64,000 nucleotides of DNA from 'Nostoc azollae' 0708 (GTDB taxonomy: Bacteria; Cyanobacteriota; Cyanobacteriia; Cyanobacteriales; Nostocaceae): assembly GCF_000196515.1 (NCBI RefSeq), contig NC_014248.1, positions 1,039,501 through 1,103,500 of the forward strand, read 5' to 3'. The notes beneath the pieces are model-generated. The model searched no databases. It had not been told where the DNA came from and was given only the letters and a program-made list of their open reading frames with translations. Below, piece by piece: positions 29,071-42,019 of the stretch. Positions within the stretch are counted from its first letter, which is position 1. Each line of letters begins with the position of its first letter. The translations under genes were made by a program, and so were the position numbers.

Positions 29071-29332
29071 TAATGAATACTGTCGCCCATGGTATGACGG
29101 TTTGAAAGAATCTCATCACTGTTCGATAACTACCACCTATGTCTGCCCAACGAGAGATTCCCAACATTGTGACTCTCCCACTCATCACTAACATGGCCAT
29201 TACGAAGGAGCTCAATTGCCGCGCATCGTCGTCACTTTTATTTCTGGTAGCAGGCTTTGCAAGAGTGTTAGGATATCGAACATGGGCAATGTGCCAGATT
29301 TTGAGGCTTTGCGCATTGACAAAACAACTCAT
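29071..29332 (-). pseudogene. Transposase N-terminal remnant (IS4-like)
   Basis: The minus strand encodes LSSFVMAMLVMSGRVTMLGI, then SRWADIGGSYRTVMRFFQTV and IPWATVF, an N-terminal block I associate with a cyanobacterial IS4-type transposase. It ends where MITE B copy 2 begins. No catalytic core is found beyond the MITE. Confidence 0.55.
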
Positions 29333-29379
29333 CCATCGTTATTAGACCTGTCAGGAAAATTAACTTGGTGTGAAAAAAA

Positions 29380-29990
29380 TGGTAGAAGGGAATTTTGAGG
29401 GTGTACCAAAAGGAAAAATCTACTAAATCAACTATATTCAAGAATATCCACATCCTACAAAACAAATACAGGGAATAACTAACCATCAGTGTCAAGACTT
29501 GTTAACCCAAGGTGAAATGTGGCATAAAAAACTTCAAGGTGACATAGAAAGTAAAAAGATAGGTATAAATCAGAAAGGAGGAGGGGCGAAAGGGAAACTA
29601 GAGAGAAAAGAATAGGTATCTCTATGCTTGTTCTATTGGAGGAAAATGCCAACATTTGAGGTTTTAGGTTTCCATTTCCGTATATGGAAAACGGAAGCAA
29701 AGGACACATTTCATTACTGGCTAGAGATATTAGGAAATGTTTTCCCTGCTAGTCTCCTTAAATAGGTAGAAAAACATGGTAGTGATTATGCCATGGCAAC
29801 TTAGAACAAAAGGCAGGAAACAAAGAGTTTTCCACCAAGGGTATTGTTGTTGAATAGGTCATTAGACTTGTAAGAACATTCCGGGTACCTTACCTGAACA
29901 AAGATTTCCCCTGAATTACCCAATTTACTTACAAGTAATTCTTACTAACTATTGGTGGTTTAGTCACATTAGGAACTGGTTCATGAGTGT
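29380..29990 (+). pseudogene. IS5-like transposase, internally deleted
   Basis: The reading is YIQEYPHPTKQIQGI, LTQGEMWHKKLQGDIESKKI and KGGGAKGKLERKE, a stop, LFYWRKMPTFEVLGFHFRIW, TEAKDTFHYWLEILGNVFPA and VEKHGSDYAM. It jumps directly to EQKAGNKEFSTKGIVVE and IRLVRTFRVPY, the C terminus. The DDE middle part of about 100 codons is missing, and stops are scattered through the rest. The family is recognised by its N-terminal helix-turn-helix and by the VEH-x-I-R-x-V-K C-terminal block; the exact IS group is uncertain. Confidence 0.6.
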
Positions 29991-30253
29991 TGCCCATTTC
30001 ATACATGTTATGGATATGAGGTCAGTTATGAATTTGTCATCAACATCTTCATGGATAGGAACTATCCGTAACTATTCCCAACCCTGATTCTTGCCTTCGC
30101 TCTTTCCTCATCTTAACACTATGGAAAGCCAGACACAGACTCCTTTCTAAATTTTCGGACCTCTCTATTATGGTTTTGGTTTGAGGAACGATGCTCAAAT
30201 TTCTCACAATCTCCTGTAAAATCTTTTAGCAGCTCATTCTTAGGTGAAAAGCT

Positions 30254-31309
30254 TTGTTAGCAGCTTTACTTTACGGACAGGAAGATTTACGCCTAGAGCA
30301 AGTCCCTGAGCCAATTCCAAGCGATGGAGAAGTGGTGATTCAAGTGGGGACAGCTACCACTTGCGGTACAGATTTGAAGGTTTGGCGGCGTGGTGGCCAT
30401 CCGAAAATGTTGACTCCCCCTACCTTGTTTGGCCATGAAGCGGCAGGAACAATTGTCGCCGTCGGTGCTGGTGTGACTAATTGGCAGGTAGGTGATGGGC
30501 TACACCCCACCATAGGTGATCGCATTGTCGCCAATAATTCAGCACCATGCATGGAATGTTTGTTTTGTCAACGTCAAGAATATTCTCTCTGTCCAAATTT
30601 GACATGGAATAATGGCACTTTTGCCGAATATCTCAAAATTCCTGCACCGATTGTGCACCATAATATGTTGCCGATTCCCGATCAGCTACCGTTTGCTTTG
30701 GCAGCCATGACAGAACCTTTAGCCTGTGTTTTACATGGTATGGGGCGTTTTCATGTCAAACCTAAAGACCGGGTAGTTGTGCTGGGAGATGGGGCAATTG
30801 GCTTAATGTTTGTGGCGGTTTTAGCGGCGGAAACCAAAGCTGAGGTATTGCTATGGGGAGGTAATGACCAACGGTTAGAAATTGGCAAAAAATTTGGTGC
30901 GGCACAGGTTTTTAATTATCATCAAGTTGCTGATCTTCCCGGTGTGGTCAAGGAGTTAACTCAAGGTTGGGGTGCAGATGTAGTGATAGAGGCTACTGGC
31001 GTTCCTAGTGTGTGGGAAACAGCGATCGCTTGCGCCCGTCCTGGTGCAACTGTAAATTTATTTGGTGGTTGTCCCAAAGATACAACCATTACTGTAAATA
31101 CCGAACAGCTACATTATAGTGAATTAACTCTTAAAGGCGTATTTCACAATACACCTAAATATGTAAGACTGGCATTGTTACTGATAGCCAGCAGGAAGAT
31201 TCCTTTTGAGTTGCTAATTAGTGAACATCGTCCATTAACCGATTTAGAACAGGTATTTGCTGATATGAAAGCCCGTAAAGTAATTAAAGTAGCAATTTTG
31301 CCCTGTTAG
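30254..31309 (+). CDS. Zinc-dependent alcohol dehydrogenase family protein
   Basis: This 351-residue medium-chain dehydrogenase has the catalytic zinc ligands in TTCGTDLKVW and GHEAAG and a four-cysteine structural zinc loop, CMECLFCQRQEYSLC. The NAD(P)-binding motif is VVLGDGAIGLMFVAVLA. Its relatives include L-threonine and sorbitol dehydrogenases; the substrate is unknown. The start is TTG 30254; no in-frame ATG is suitable. Eight residues, GLHPTIGD (82-89), interrupt the normally contiguous VGDRIVANN and come from a 24-bp insertion flanked by GGTGAT repeats. Otherwise complete. A HIP1 site is at 31022. Confidence 0.85.
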   Translation: MLAALLYGQEDLRLEQVPEPIPSDGEVVIQVGTATTCGTDLKVWRRGGHPKMLTPPTLFGHEAAGTIVAVGAGVTNWQVGDGLHPTIGDRIVANNSAPCMECLFCQRQEYSLCPNLTWNNGTFAEYLKIPAPIVHHNMLPIPDQLPFALAAMTEPLACVLHGMGRFHVKPKDRVVVLGDGAIGLMFVAVLAAETKAEVLLWGGNDQRLEIGKKFGAAQVFNYHQVADLPGVVKELTQGWGADVVIEATGVPSVWETAIACARPGATVNLFGGCPKDTTITVNTEQLHYSELTLKGVFHNTPKYVRLALLLIASRKIPFELLISEHRPLTDLEQVFADMKARKVIKVAILPC

Positions 31310-31431
31310 TGATAAATATTTTAGAGGATGTTTGTAAACTATCAAGTAGTATAGAGCAATACTTTCACAATCCAAAATCCAAAATAATTACCTACCAATG
31401 GCCAATTGTGATGTAATTCCTAAATAGGAAA

Positions 31432-32043
31432 ATGCTGAAAAAATCTTTACTTAACTTTTTAAGTTTGCCTTTTTCCCTAATTTGTTCTTTATCAGGGCAA
31501 ATACTCTTAAATTCTTCCGCCCAGGCTTTACCAGGACAAACCACAGAGGAAGTAACGACCTGGATTCAAGGCCATCCTACCCTTCGTCCTAGAAGCGGGG
31601 AAAAATTATTTGTCAGCAAAAACGATACAGCTGCCCAAAGATTCACTTTTCAAGCATCAGTATTGCCTCCAGGTAAGGTAACATTTACCAAAGACCGCAG
31701 CACAATACGCACTGAACGCCTCAATATGTATGATGGTGTTAATGGTGTTACCGTTGAGCGTCTTCAGGAATCTTTGCGTATAATTTATGGTTTGGATATT
31801 TATCAAGACTATAATCGAGCTCCGGTAGTTTACAACTATCCTAATGAGAGTGTAATTAATCAAGCTCGTTTAGCAAAAACGCCGATTCGGGAAGCATTGA
31901 AGGGAGAGTTACGAGTAGGTGATCGCTACGCCTATTGGATAGAAATTGCTAAACCCAGAGACAGTAAAGCTTTGACTGGCCAAATTACACTTCTTCTTAA
32001 ATCTGACCTGGATAAATTAGAAGCAGAACTGAGAACCCGTTAG
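31432..32043 (+). CDS. Secreted hypothetical protein
   Basis: This 203-residue protein has a signal peptide (LSLPFSLICSLSGQILL, cleavage likely after SSAQA) and a mature part with TTEEVTTWIQGHPTLRPR, RFTFQASVLPPGKVTF, LNMYDGVNGVTVERLQESL and YAYWIEIAKP. I know similar sequences only as cyanobacterial proteins of unknown function. The gene is complete and looks under selection compared with its neighbours. Confidence 0.7.
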   Translation: MLKKSLLNFLSLPFSLICSLSGQILLNSSAQALPGQTTEEVTTWIQGHPTLRPRSGEKLFVSKNDTAAQRFTFQASVLPPGKVTFTKDRSTIRTERLNMYDGVNGVTVERLQESLRIIYGLDIYQDYNRAPVVYNYPNESVINQARLAKTPIREALKGELRVGDRYAYWIEIAKPRDSKALTGQITLLLKSDLDKLEAELRTR

Positions 32044-32121
32044 CTTAACTAAGGATGTAGGTTTTTGAATTTTGAATTTTGTTGGCACTAGCCTGCCGGA
32101 GGCACTATTTTGAATCATCCT

Positions 32122-32493
32122 TCATCCTTCATCCTTCATCTTACCTCCCAGAGTTAAAGTTTGCCATTTGCCACAAAAAATACTTTCAGCAGCTAAGGAA
32201 ATACGTTGCAAATCTTCCTGCAACAATGGCGGCCAGTCAACACCAGCTTTGCGTCCCGCCGCAAATAACTGTAAACCTCTAATACCTAATTTATATAAAG
32301 CAAAAGCCAGTTCTTTATCCAAACCAGGATAATCTTTTAATGCTTCAAATATAACCTTCAAGGCTAACAAAATTGAGGTAATTTGACCAGGTACTGGTGG
32401 TTTCCCTTGTTTAAGATGATTGAACAAGGCATCTGAGTTTTCCTCGTTTGTTGTTTGATCTATGAGTAGTTTTCGTGCTATTTCGTAGTTCAT
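32122..32493 (-). CDS. Conserved hypothetical cyanobacterial protein
   Basis: This 123-residue, mostly helical protein starts MNYEIARKLLIDQTTNEENS, contains LKQGKPPVPGQITSILLALK and GVDWPPLLQEDLQRISLAAE, and has no membrane segment. Homologues in Nostoc-type genomes are named only as hypothetical, some as dethiobiotin-synthase-like without visible basis. The last residues (GKMKDEG) come from a TCATCCT tandem repeat at 32115-32141 that has overrun the original stop. Confidence 0.6.
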   Translation of the reverse strand: MNYEIARKLLIDQTTNEENSDALFNHLKQGKPPVPGQITSILLALKVIFEALKDYPGLDKELAFALYKLGIRGLQLFAAGRKAGVDWPPLLQEDLQRISLAAESIFCGKWQTLTLGGKMKDEG

Positions 32494-32634
32494 GCAGGGA
32501 ATGGGGAATAGGAGTAGAGAGCAGGCTTAATAAGGTTCACTTAAGGAAGATTATCTGTTTAGTCAGGAGAAGCAGAGGGAGAGAAAGAGGCTTATCTAAA
32601 CCATATTGGGAGCAAAGGGAAGAATGACGAATTA

Positions 32635-32771
32635 AGTAGGTGGGTGTTGAAAATTGTCGTTATGACAAGGCAAGAGGCAATAGGGAAGAGGTTGTGGTCA
32701 ATTTTACTTTTCGTTACATACTACTCTCTGAGAAGCTGCTGCCCGTCTACGGTTTTTTATGCCTTCCTACT
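32635..32771. repeat. MITE family A, copy 3 (TA-flanked)
   Basis: A 137-bp close relative of the element at 58-195 with the same ends (AGTAGGTGGGTGTTG, CTTCCTACT) and TA on both sides (32633-32634, 32772-32773). No coding capacity. It lies 22 bp from MITE B copy 3. Confidence 0.75.
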
Positions 32772-32793
32772 TATTCCAAGTACCAATTAATTA

Positions 32794-32958
32794 GACCTCT
32801 TGGAGAATTGATTTTATGATACAATAGGCTATTGTCTTTGTTTTAGCCAAAAGTTAGAGTTACACGGTTATGTTTGAATTAGCGAGCCCAAAGAACACCA
32901 AAAATACATAAAATCCAAAAATCTCTATCATACCACATACAGAATTCTGCAATAGGTC
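32794..32958 (+). repeat. MITE family B, copy 3 (TA-flanked)
   Basis: A 165-bp element, GACCTCTTGGAGAATTGATT at the left and TCTGCAATAGGTC at the right, TA on both sides (32792-32793, 32959-32960). It has the family core GCCAAAAGTTAGAGTTACA. It ends 14 bp before the stop of the GIY-YIG gene and could affect the 3' end of that mRNA. Confidence 0.75.
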
Positions 32959-32972
32959 TATTATCTTCTTCG

Positions 32973-33518
32973 TTATTTCAAATCCAGCAAACCTTCTTCT
33001 TTTAATTTAGGATTAAAACGAATTTGAGTTTTTAAACCCCGTGTTTTTAATACCTCTAAGATTTCAGCTTCAACACGCCGGGCTACATTTTTAACAAGTT
33101 TCATTTTTACCAAATCATCAATTAAGGGATTTTGATAATTAGTCTTTTCTTCATCTGTCATTAATAGCAGAGTATTAATAGGATCAATCCAGTTTTCTTT
33201 ATTTTCAGCAGTTGCTAAACGAACAGGACCATTTTCAGATATCCAAGCATTTGCAAGATTCTCTAAAAGCGTGCGATTAGGACGTTCAATAGTTTGTACC
33301 TTCACCCAATAACATTCATTTGGTTGACGGACTAAATGTTGCTTCAGACTGAGATAAACATCACGAGAATAACCAACAAATTGGAGAATTTTTTCATGAT
33401 TAAAAATAGCATAAACTCCTATTTGACCTTGGAATTGTTCTGGTAATTCACCAACATCATCAATATAAGCAACATATTCTAGACTGGCTAAAGTAGGAAG
33501 ATTAGTTTCAGTAGTCAT
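32973..33518 (-). CDS. GIY-YIG nuclease-like protein
   Basis: This 181-residue protein has a GIY-YIG-like core at residues about 33-110. GVYAIFN stands for GIY, QFVGYSRDVYLSLKQHL for the YIG-R block, and the putative catalytic Glu may lie in LLENLANAWISENG. The C-terminal part (RRVEAEILEVLKTRGLKTQI) is helical and basic. In the family this fold cuts DNA or acts in repair, but some plant and cyanobacterial versions have no proven activity. Complete. Confidence 0.75.
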   Translation of the reverse strand: MTTETNLPTLASLEYVAYIDDVGELPEQFQGQIGVYAIFNHEKILQFVGYSRDVYLSLKQHLVRQPNECYWVKVQTIERPNRTLLENLANAWISENGPVRLATAENKENWIDPINTLLLMTDEEKTNYQNPLIDDLVKMKLVKNVARRVEAEILEVLKTRGLKTQIRFNPKLKEEGLLDLK

Positions 33519-33607
33519 AATCGAAATTTAAAATTTACTAAAATTTACTAAAATTTGCTATTTGTCTCAGTAATTGATATACTCCAAACTGGTGAAACTA
33601 GGACTTA

Positions 33608-33988
33608 TGTCATACTGATAGCGCAGCATGGCGTAAGCCATGGGTAAATTAATGCAGCGAAGTATCCGGAGATTCTTCACTATCTCTTTCAGAGATGCTC
33701 CCCGAACCTTCAAAATGACATTGGGTATTTCTTTTTGTGCAGTTCTCTTAGAAGTGAACACTAAGTATACAAATTCAGTTTAAAGCAGATTAAACTTTAC
33801 ATCTGCTAATAATAGTAGTTTTCTCTATTTCTATTCTTAAAACTCTGTTAAAATTCAAAATTCTTAATTTTGCGATAGTTTTTACAGGACTGACATAATT
33901 ACGATCATCCAAATAGTGAAGAATCTCCGGATACTTCGCTGCATTAATTTACCCATGGCTTACGCCATGCTGCGCTATCAGTATGACA
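33608..33988. repeat. 76-bp perfect inverted repeat with 229-bp spacer
   Basis: Positions 33608-33683 are the exact reverse complement of 33913-33988. Each arm contains its own small palindrome, CATGGCGTAAGCCATG. The spacer is AT-rich and non-coding. A 64-codon frame across the left arm is not a gene. Transcripts or single strands could fold into a long hairpin. Confidence 0.85.
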
Positions 33989-33994
33989 AGACAG

Positions 33995-36900
33995 GATAAC
34001 TTATTTTGTGGTTTACTCTTAGCGTTATCCGCACCGGTCTTAAATTTGGTTGTTACCTCTGTGTCTAACCCCTTCAGAACACCTTCAAGATCTGACTTAG
34101 TTTTCTGATAAATGCCATCAATATCGGTGGCAAAGTTGGAATCAGCCTAGTGGAAAATATTTATTGGTTGGAATCCAACTCCATCTAGAGGATTTTCAGG
34201 GAGATTTTTGATCAATTTGTCAAAAAAGCCTAACTGCTGTCTAAATCGTTCACTCTCAAATAAATATATTAATTATTTATCACCTAGCAACTTATCTGTA
34301 GGTAGTTCTTCCAGGCGCCTGTTAATCTGACCAAATAGTATTTCCGAATTTCCTATACATAGGTTGATATCAGAACTATCCCATGCTTCTCCATTTGGAT
34401 TAATTTGAGAATTACTGCCGGAAATTCAGTTTTGGTAAAGAACCTAAATACTTTATCAAATACTTCTGTTCCCACATCACCTAATCTAGCAATCATTAAT
34501 CTTTTGACTTTCTCCAAAATTGCTTGGGTTTGTTTACGCTGATAAGGTTCCAGCATTTGCAATGCTTGGTGTAATTGACCAATTTCATCTGGTGCTATTC
34601 TGGCTAATATATGAGATTGTCTTTCCAGGATTGTCTCTGACTGTTGCTGTATTTCTGGTGGCGAACTTGAGTTAACGGTTAATTCTTTTCAGTCTTCAGT
34701 AGGTGTAACAACTAAAACCGGTTTTTGTTCATCTGATGATTGGGAAATATCTGGAATTAGTTCAATTTGGTTAATTGGTTTTTCTGCCGACACATCCCCA
34801 GAAATTACAGATATGATCTCTAGCATATATTCGTTCATCGTTGCTATTTTAGTGTAAACCAAACGTTTGATAAGTGGAAAACTAAGTCTATCACCTTCTA
34901 CATCAATACTAGTTTTATAACAAATCTCACCATCACTAAAATCTATTTCAAACTTGCCAATAACTATACCAAAACTACCTCTACCAATGAACTCAGCTAC
35001 AGCGATTCGTTAAGATCTTGGGGCATTTTGGCGGCAAATCGAATAAAAAACGAATTCTTTTTTCCTCTTCTTATCTAGCTTCCGCGTAGCAGTTCCATCT
35101 GCCATCTCCTCCTTGAAACCCCAGAGGCAAGGCTACTTTTGCTTGAATTTTGGTGAATGGCCAATCTTCTTGGGTAAAAAAGTTAACTATTACCTGGAAA
35201 ATTGGTTGTGTTAAAGTGTTGTTGTCGGTTGTTACTTCTGGGGTATCTTGGGTTAATTCTTGGAAGAAGTTGGATATGGCCCCGATAGATTTATTGGCAA
35301 ATTCTTTAGCAGTAACGTTCAGACTACCACTGACTAAATCTTTAAAGAAATCGGTGATACTCTCAGATCTTTCTTCATTGAAAGGTGTTTCTTCTGAAAG
35401 GGTTTTGGGACTAACATAAGACCAAAATGTCCGGTATCCTTTTTCACCTGATTCTTATTGCTGTTTGACTGGCTTAAGCTGCACCTATATCAGGGGGTTT
35501 GGATCCCGCTTCCGGCTTCTCTAATGGTTTGACTTCTTTGGGTGTAATACCACTCCACTGCTTTCAGATGCTTCCTTCATTTTCTCGGCAACCGGGCCAG
35601 CAGCTTGCGCTGTTGCATCTTTAGCATTACTCGATAGGTTTCCCCCAAAGGAGTCCAGCAGATTACTATCTTTAAACCCAGATTTCGCACTTCATTTCGT
35701 AGTACATATACATGTATAAGGTAATTACAAAAAGCTACGTAGTAAACACATAATTTAAATAGTAAAAAAAATAGACAATACAATAGAAATTCCCAACGAC
35801 TTAGAACTCGTAAGTATTGACAATAAATTCAGGGTAAAAGATGAGAAAATGAATATAAATAAGCCTGAACTAAATAGAAATACCCAAAAATATAAATTAC
35901 CGAAAATAAGATTTTGAGAGTAATAAATTGGAGCACTTGGGAAGAATAGCAGGAATAATAGATGAGATAGGAACTGTAGGAAAAATCAATGAGATATTCT
36001 TAATAGATAGTAGAGAGAAAGTGACTACAGGAGAAATAGTCAAAGCAATCATTATGGACTAGGTTTTCTATGGAGACCATTATATTTATTTCCTCGATTT
36101 TCTGAGAAAAAAGCCATAGAACATTTATTAGGAGTGGGAATTGAAGGCGAAGATTTAAATGATGATAAAATAGGCAGAGTAATGGATAATCCATACAAAT
36201 ATGGATTAACTCAATTATTCCTAATAATTGCCTTAGAACTAGCAAAAAAATATGGAGTAGCAACCAAATATTCCCATTTAGATTCAACCTCATTGCATTT
36301 GCATGGAGAGTATAATAATTACCTAAATAATCTAGGACAGGAATTATTGAATATTTCAGAGCCAGTGCGTTGGGTGGGTTCCCCGACTTGTTAGGGAAGC
36401 TCCTCTGAAAGAGGCAGCAACTGGCGTATGTTTTCAAGGGATTAATTTTCTGATTACACAAGGAGTTCATAGGATTCTGAACTTGACAGAGGCACTTTGT
36501 CAAGTTCAGAATCCTACCTACAGCTTGTCAAAAGTATTATTTATTTTCTTAGTTTTCAAATCTCTAATTCACTATTGCATAGTCTTGTATTTTCATAAGT
36601 GATTGAAAAGTTCAAATTTAAGATTGTTGTCTAACTAGCTTTTTTTAGACAATAAGAAAGCTGGAACTTTGACGTGGATAATTTATATTATCATGGCTAC
36701 TGGATTTTTAAAACCTATAGTTCTGAATTACCTATTAATTTAGTTTATTTATGCTACTGATTTAAGTGCGGAATGTGGGCTATAAAGGTACTTTTATACT
36801 GCTTTACCTCTCCTTTTTGAGTCTGTTCTTCTGCTGTTTGGTTTTGTTGGGGCTGACCAGGCTCAGTTTTAGGCTGAACGAGAAAGGGATGCGGTGCACA

Positions 36901-37070
36901 CTGATTCGGCGCTGGTATGTCCCAGGAGTTAAAAGGGCTTTTGGAAGTTGTGTATTGCCCGCTATAAATTTACCCAACCCCCGTAGTAGAACTTTCTAGG
37001 GGTTGTTGCCAGAAATTACTTCTGATTATTTCTGCTTTATTTGCACCCAACTTACTAAAGACAATAACCA
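33995..37070 (-). pseudogene. YbjN-like domain protein, split by an IS1634-derived element
   Basis: On the minus strand the N-terminal part (36777-37070) reads FSKLGANKAEIIRSNFW and a Pro/Gln-rich linker (VQPKTEPGQPQQNQTAEEQ). Beyond the element the reading resumes as KDSNLLDSFGGNLSSNAKDA, then ITDFFKDLVSGSLNVTAKEF and a YbjN-like domain: VNFFTQEDWPFTKIQ, AVAEFIGRGSFGIVIGKFEI, DFSDGEICYKTSIDVEGDRL and FPLIKRLVYTKIATMNEYML. A C-terminal helical part follows (LHQALQMLEPYQRKQTQAIL). Stops and frameshifts occur in every section. YbjN-type domains are common in cyanobacteria, some in type-III-chaperone-like folds; role unknown. The 3' limit is approximate. Confidence 0.6.
35677..36776 (+). mobile_element. 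IS1634-derived deletion element, copy 3 (1100 bp)
   Basis: As far as I can read it, this is base-for-base the repeat at 25035-26134. The terminal inverted repeats are best seen here: CCCAGATTTCGCAC on the left and, inverted, CCCACATTCCGCAC on the right. It interrupts a YbjN-like gene on the opposite strand. The flanks CTTTAAA and CTATAAA are similar but not identical, so a target duplication is only possible. It carries the same transposase stop and the same internal deletion as copy 2. Confidence 0.75.
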
Positions 37071-37429
37071 CAACCGAGCTACAGCGGGAGCAAGTTGTTA
37101 GACTTATTCTTCTGTGTTGGTGACTCAGTTGTTGAATTTCACCAGCTTCAGAGAAAATATTTCAGTCTCGCAACTCAGTATATACCCATATTTGTATTGG
37201 TGTAAACGTAAAGGACTTAATTTTTGAGTAAATAATTAATAGACCTGTCCATAAAAGCTAAGAAGCTTACTGTGAAGGGATGACAGGAGATATAGTTGAG
37301 ATAAAATAGCTATCGTTACTGAACGTAAGAATTAGGGTTTGGGGATGAAAGCCTCAAAATTGTCAAAAGTTTTGAGAAACATGGCCTTCTAAAAAGGTAA
37401 ATGTGAAATCTGATAATTCAAATATTATG

Positions 37430-37665
37430 GCTTAGTATAAATGAAGCATTTAGATGTAACCTAACTAATCCAAATACTGTCTCTATCACCTAACTATAAG
37501 GATGTCGAGCTAGACGAAATCTGTCACTGGTAACTCGAAGAATTTTCACCCTACAAATGAGATGTTCAACAAAAATTCTTCTAGAAGATAATTCCTTATT
37601 CTCTTCTTCTTCAGTTTCGGAAAGTTCGGCCTTTTTTAGCTTTTTGTAAGCTGTGGTAATAAGTT
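37430..37665 (-). pseudogene. Transposase C-terminal remnant (IS5-like)
   Basis: The minus strand reads TAYKKLKKAELSETEEEENK, ELSSRRIFVEHLICRVKILR and VTSDRFRLARHPYS, then a stop and VIETVFGLVRLHLN. This is the C-terminal end of a DDE transposase of the same broad type as the fragment at 29380. No N-terminal part is nearby. Confidence 0.55.
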
Positions 37666-37685
37666 ATTATCCTATGGTAATTACT

Positions 37686-37719
37686 AAAAAAAGGCAAAAG
37701 AATTTAATCTTTTACCTTT
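37686..37719 (-). terminator. Terminator of the rpoB-rpoC1-rpoC2 transcript
   Basis: On the minus strand AAAGGTAAAAGA pairs with TCTTTTGCCTTT over a six-base loop and runs into further T residues. It lies 52 bp past the rpoC2 stop. Confidence 0.65.
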
Positions 37720-37770
37720 CAAATTATTGCCGGTTACCTCAATTGAGACTATCGTCGGGAATCGACTTTA

Positions 37771-41898
<4,128 letters not shown>

Positions 41899-41900
41899 TA

Positions 41901-41980
41901 GTCATTAGTCCTTGGTCATTAGTCCTTGGTCATTAGTCCTTGGTCATTAGTCCTTGGTCATTAGTCCTTGGTCATTAGTC
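41901..41980. repeat. 14-bp tandem repeat between rpoC2 and rpoC1
   Basis: GTCATTAGTCCTTG is repeated five times without interruption, with a partial sixth. It fills most of the 121-bp gap and borders the rpoC2 start. There are no spacers, so it is not a CRISPR array. Confidence 0.85.
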
Positions 41981-42019
41981 AGTGGACAGTTGCTCACTAA
42001 ATTCCCAATCACTAATTAC

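Noticed and set aside
41901-41980. CRISPR-like array
   Set aside because: The 14-bp units are directly adjacent with no spacers, and no cas genes are present.
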